A stretch of DNA of 20,968 nucleotides from Mesotaenium endlicherianum (taxonomy: Eukaryota > Streptophyta > Zygnematophyceae > Zygnematales > Mesotaeniaceae), in the NCBI GenBank assembly GCA_009602735.1, contig WELA01013799.1, positions 424,466 to 445,433 on the forward strand, in the 5' to 3' direction. Made by a program: the position numbers and the translations under genes. This document shows, one piece after another, positions 20,543 through 20,968 of this stretch. Each line of letters starts with the position of its first letter. The stretch's first letter is position 1. The notes beneath the pieces are model-generated. The model saw nothing but the letters and a program-made list of their open reading frames with translations, made no database searches and had not been told where the DNA came from.

Positions 20543-20968
20543 TGAAACAGATAGATAAAGTGCTTAGTAAAATAGAATACTTTATCTATTCAAGACAAGG
20601 ATCTTTGAACACAAGTGGTAGCTTCTTGAAAGAGAGATGACTTCTTGAAAGTTAATGTATTTCTGGAATTTGGCACGTTCAAGAGTGATTCTGGAATGTC
20701 TTTCTATGTTCTAGCTCTTGTTTATATACTTGCTACATAAGTAATTTCTAGGAAGGTGTATGTTGATGTGTTGGCACCCAACACATCCCAAAACTTGCCA
20801 CCTCTTTCTAGAATAATGTACACATGTCCTTTTGACCTAAAAATGGCACATTTGACTTTTGCCACGTGGAGTTCTTCTAGGTTTTTCCTCTAACTTCGAA
20901 AATGCCTTGGAAGGTTCAAAGGACATGAACCAAGTTACTAGAGTACCTATTCACACTTGACTCCACAC
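20543..20968. repeat. Dispersed repeat, copy 2 (runs off window)
   Basis: Same orientation as copy 1. Here the inverted repeat is intact: GATGTGTTGG, a 3-nt loop, then CCAACACATC (20765-20787). TGTTG at 20761 followed by CCAACA resembles the 5' end of Copia-type LTRs. The upstream part keeps a frame with LSKIE and IYSRQGSL in both copies, but substitutions fall in all codon positions. Confidence 0.85.

Overview
This is a eukaryotic nuclear window, most likely from the green lineage (a green or streptophyte alga, or an early land plant). The evidence is spliceosomal introns with GTRAGT-like donors and CAG acceptors, a methionine sulfoxide reductase with a plastid-type transit peptide, GC-rich exons set in AT-rich intergenic DNA, and introns full of GT, CT and CTTC microsatellites. 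The exact lineage cannot be fixed from the sequence. No rRNA, tRNA, CRISPR or bacterial-type operon was seen.

Layout. (1) Positions 2-5841, plus strand: the 3' part of a multi-exon gene for a Ser/Gly-rich, largely disordered protein with a central helical block. That block weakly resembles the C-terminal coiled coil of the basal-body protein CEP164. I place six exons; the 5' end lies outside the window. (2) 5842-6805: intergenic, between convergent genes. (3) 6806-8864, minus strand: a complete three-exon gene for a 203-aa plastid-targeted two-Cys MsrB. (4) 8865-9774: divergent promoter region. (5) 9775-16367, plus strand: a five-exon gene whose spliced product of about 1,239 aa reads signal peptide, canonical EF-hand, degenerate second EF-hand, SAM domain, FN3 domain, one or two hydrophobic segments, a long disordered stretch and a FYVE-like Cys-rich zinc finger. 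(6) 16368-20968: AT-rich, no convincing gene. It holds two copies of a repeat of about 430 bp (17889-18313 and 20543-20968) and small tandem repeats.

The most notable item is gene 5. The order and spacing of signal peptide, EF-hand, hidden EF-hand and SAM domain match the luminal EF-SAM calcium-sensing module of animal STIM proteins. Green plants are generally described as lacking STIM, although Orai-like channels are reported from several non-flowering lineages. Here the module carries an FN3 domain and a FYVE-like finger instead of the STIM coiled-coil activator. The gene models come from splice-site, phase and codon-composition reasoning only; no transcript data or database search was available.
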